A stretch of 6,001 bases of DNA from Armatimonadota bacterium. Its GTDB lineage: Bacteria; Armatimonadota; Fimbriimonadia; Fimbriimonadales; ATM1. The notes beneath the pieces are model-generated. The model did no database searches. It worked only from the letters and a program-made list of their open reading frames with translations, and was not told the DNA's origin. The stretch lies in assembly GCA_013816225.1 (NCBI GenBank), contig JACDEQ010000136.1, positions 1 through 6,001 on the forward strand, read 5' to 3'. This document shows, one piece after another, positions 5,198 to 6,001 of the stretch (positions are counted from its first letter, which is position 1; each line of letters begins with the position of its first letter). The translations under genes were made by a program, and so were the position numbers.

Positions 5198-6001
5198 TCA
5201 GGTTCCCTTCCAGAGCAACTCGGGCCTTGCGATGATCGTTTGCTCGCGGTTGGCCCCGATCGAGACAATCGACACGGGTGTTTCGGCGAACTCCTCGATG
5301 CGGGCGATGAACGACCGGGCGGTCTCGGGCAGTTCGGCTATCGACCTGCAAGCCGATATGTCGCCGTGCCAGCCGGGCATCGTCTCGTAGACGGCCTTCA
5401 CCTTCTCGAGTTCATTCGAATCCGAAGGCATCCAGTCGGTTCGCGCACCCCCAACGTCGTAGGACGAACAAAGGCCGACTTCGTCGAATCCGCTGAGCAC
5501 GTCGAGGCGAGTAACTGCGAGGCTGGTGAAGCCGTTCATGCGGCAGGCCTGTCGCAGCGCGACGAGGTCGATCCAGCCACACCTTCTTGGCCTGCCCGTT
5601 GTTGTGCCGTATTCGTTGCCGGCCTTGCGAATCCGCTCGGCGAGTTCACCGCAGACTTCGCTCGGAAATGGCCCCGAGCCGACGCGGGTCGCATAGGCTA
5701 CACACACTCCCAAAACGTTGTCCACGCGGTTCGGCGAGAGCCCCGTGCCGATGCACGCGCCCGCAGAGATCGGGTGACTACTCGTTACATAAGGATACGT
5801 GCCTTGGTCGAGATCCAAGAGGGCTCCCTGTGCGCCCTCGAAGAGAACGGTTTCTCCACTCCGGATTGCTGCGTTCAGATCCCTTTCGACGTCAGCCACG
5901 TATGGCTTTAACTGTGAAGCGTAAGTACAGTATTCTTCGAAAAGCTGGTCGAAATCAATTAGCTCGCCACCGAGAAGGGTGAGCAGTCTGTTCTTGTAGG
6001 C
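5198..6001 (-). CDS. purA: Adenylosuccinate synthetase, C-terminal 267 residues, runs off the right edge
   Basis: PurA joins IMP and aspartate using GTP to make adenylosuccinate, the first committed step from IMP to AMP, in the cytoplasm. The minus-strand frame is open from base 6001 to a TGA at 5198-5200. Recognisable family blocks in order are FEGAQGALLDLDQGTYPYVT with SS (from about 5842), RVGSGPFPSE, GNEYGTTTGRPRRCGW with ID (about 5620-5567; the two arginines that contact nucleotide, R303 and R305 in E. coli numbering, are kept), TRLDVLSGFDEV, YETMPGW and NREQTII near the end. The family is about 430 residues, so roughly the first 160, including the GDEGKGK P-loop, lie outside the window. 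The ATG at 5899 is not present as a start: that position is an internal GTG valine within the conserved region. The regulator gene follows after 9 bases, which suggests one transcript. Confidence 0.97.
   Translation of the reverse strand, partial: AYKNRLLTLLGGELIDFDQLFEEYCTYASQLKPYVADVERDLNAAIRSGETVLFEGAQGALLDLDQGTYPYVTSSHPISAGACIGTGLSPNRVDNVLGVCVAYATRVGSGPFPSEVCGELAERIRKAGNEYGTTTGRPRRCGWIDLVALRQACRMNGFTSLAVTRLDVLSGFDEVGLCSSYDVGGARTDWMPSDSNELEKVKAVYETMPGWHGDISACRSIAELPETARSFIARIEEFAETPVSIVSIGANREQTIIARPELLWKGT

Noticed and set aside
5240..5911. A 223-codon plus-strand open frame
   Set aside because: Antisense to purA, and its peptide has no family character.

Overview
The window looks like a bacterial chromosome of moderate-to-high GC. 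The evidence is close gene spacing, Shine-Dalgarno sites, GTG and TTG starts, and an adenylosuccinate synthetase gene of bacterial type. The repeat protein at the left edge and the very long AfsR/SARP-type ATPase regulator are gene types often seen in free-living, large-genome phyla such as Armatimonadota, Acidobacteriota and Verrucomicrobiota. I lean weakly to Armatimonadota and cannot prove it from the sequence.

Layout. (1) 1-582, minus strand: the first 194 residues of an exported protein built of about 53-residue SBBP-type beta-propeller repeats, running off the left edge. (2) 583-926: no recognisable gene; it holds the leader of the repeat protein. (3) 927-2041: a stretch of decayed or truncated genes on both strands. 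It holds an unidentified minus-strand remnant that seems frameshifted, a minus-strand terminator hairpin, the last 56 to 65 residues of a VOC/glyoxalase-family protein, the last ~30 codons of an unknown plus-strand gene, a small plus-strand ORF with a helix-turn-helix-like segment, and a 15-codon minus-strand ORF behind a perfect Shine-Dalgarno sequence. (4) 2042-2185: a spacer with a GC-rich hairpin and a short direct repeat. (5) 2186-5188, minus strand: a 1000-residue regulator with winged-helix DNA-binding, BTAD, NB-ARC-like ATPase and TPR domains. (6) 5198-6001, minus strand: the C-terminal 267 residues of PurA, running off the right edge.

How the genes relate. purA and the regulator are read in the same direction with a 9-base gap, so they are probably co-transcribed with purA first. 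The regulator's target cannot be read from the window. The block at 927-2041 looks like a scar of deletion and rearrangement between two healthy units, not a working system. No CRISPR array, tRNA, rRNA, transposase or prophage module was found, and I see no convincing new biological system. The most informative oddities are the junction near 1428-1431, where two genes that both lack their 5' ends meet back to back, and the start region of the regulator, where purA and the regulator share one reading frame split by a single TGA.
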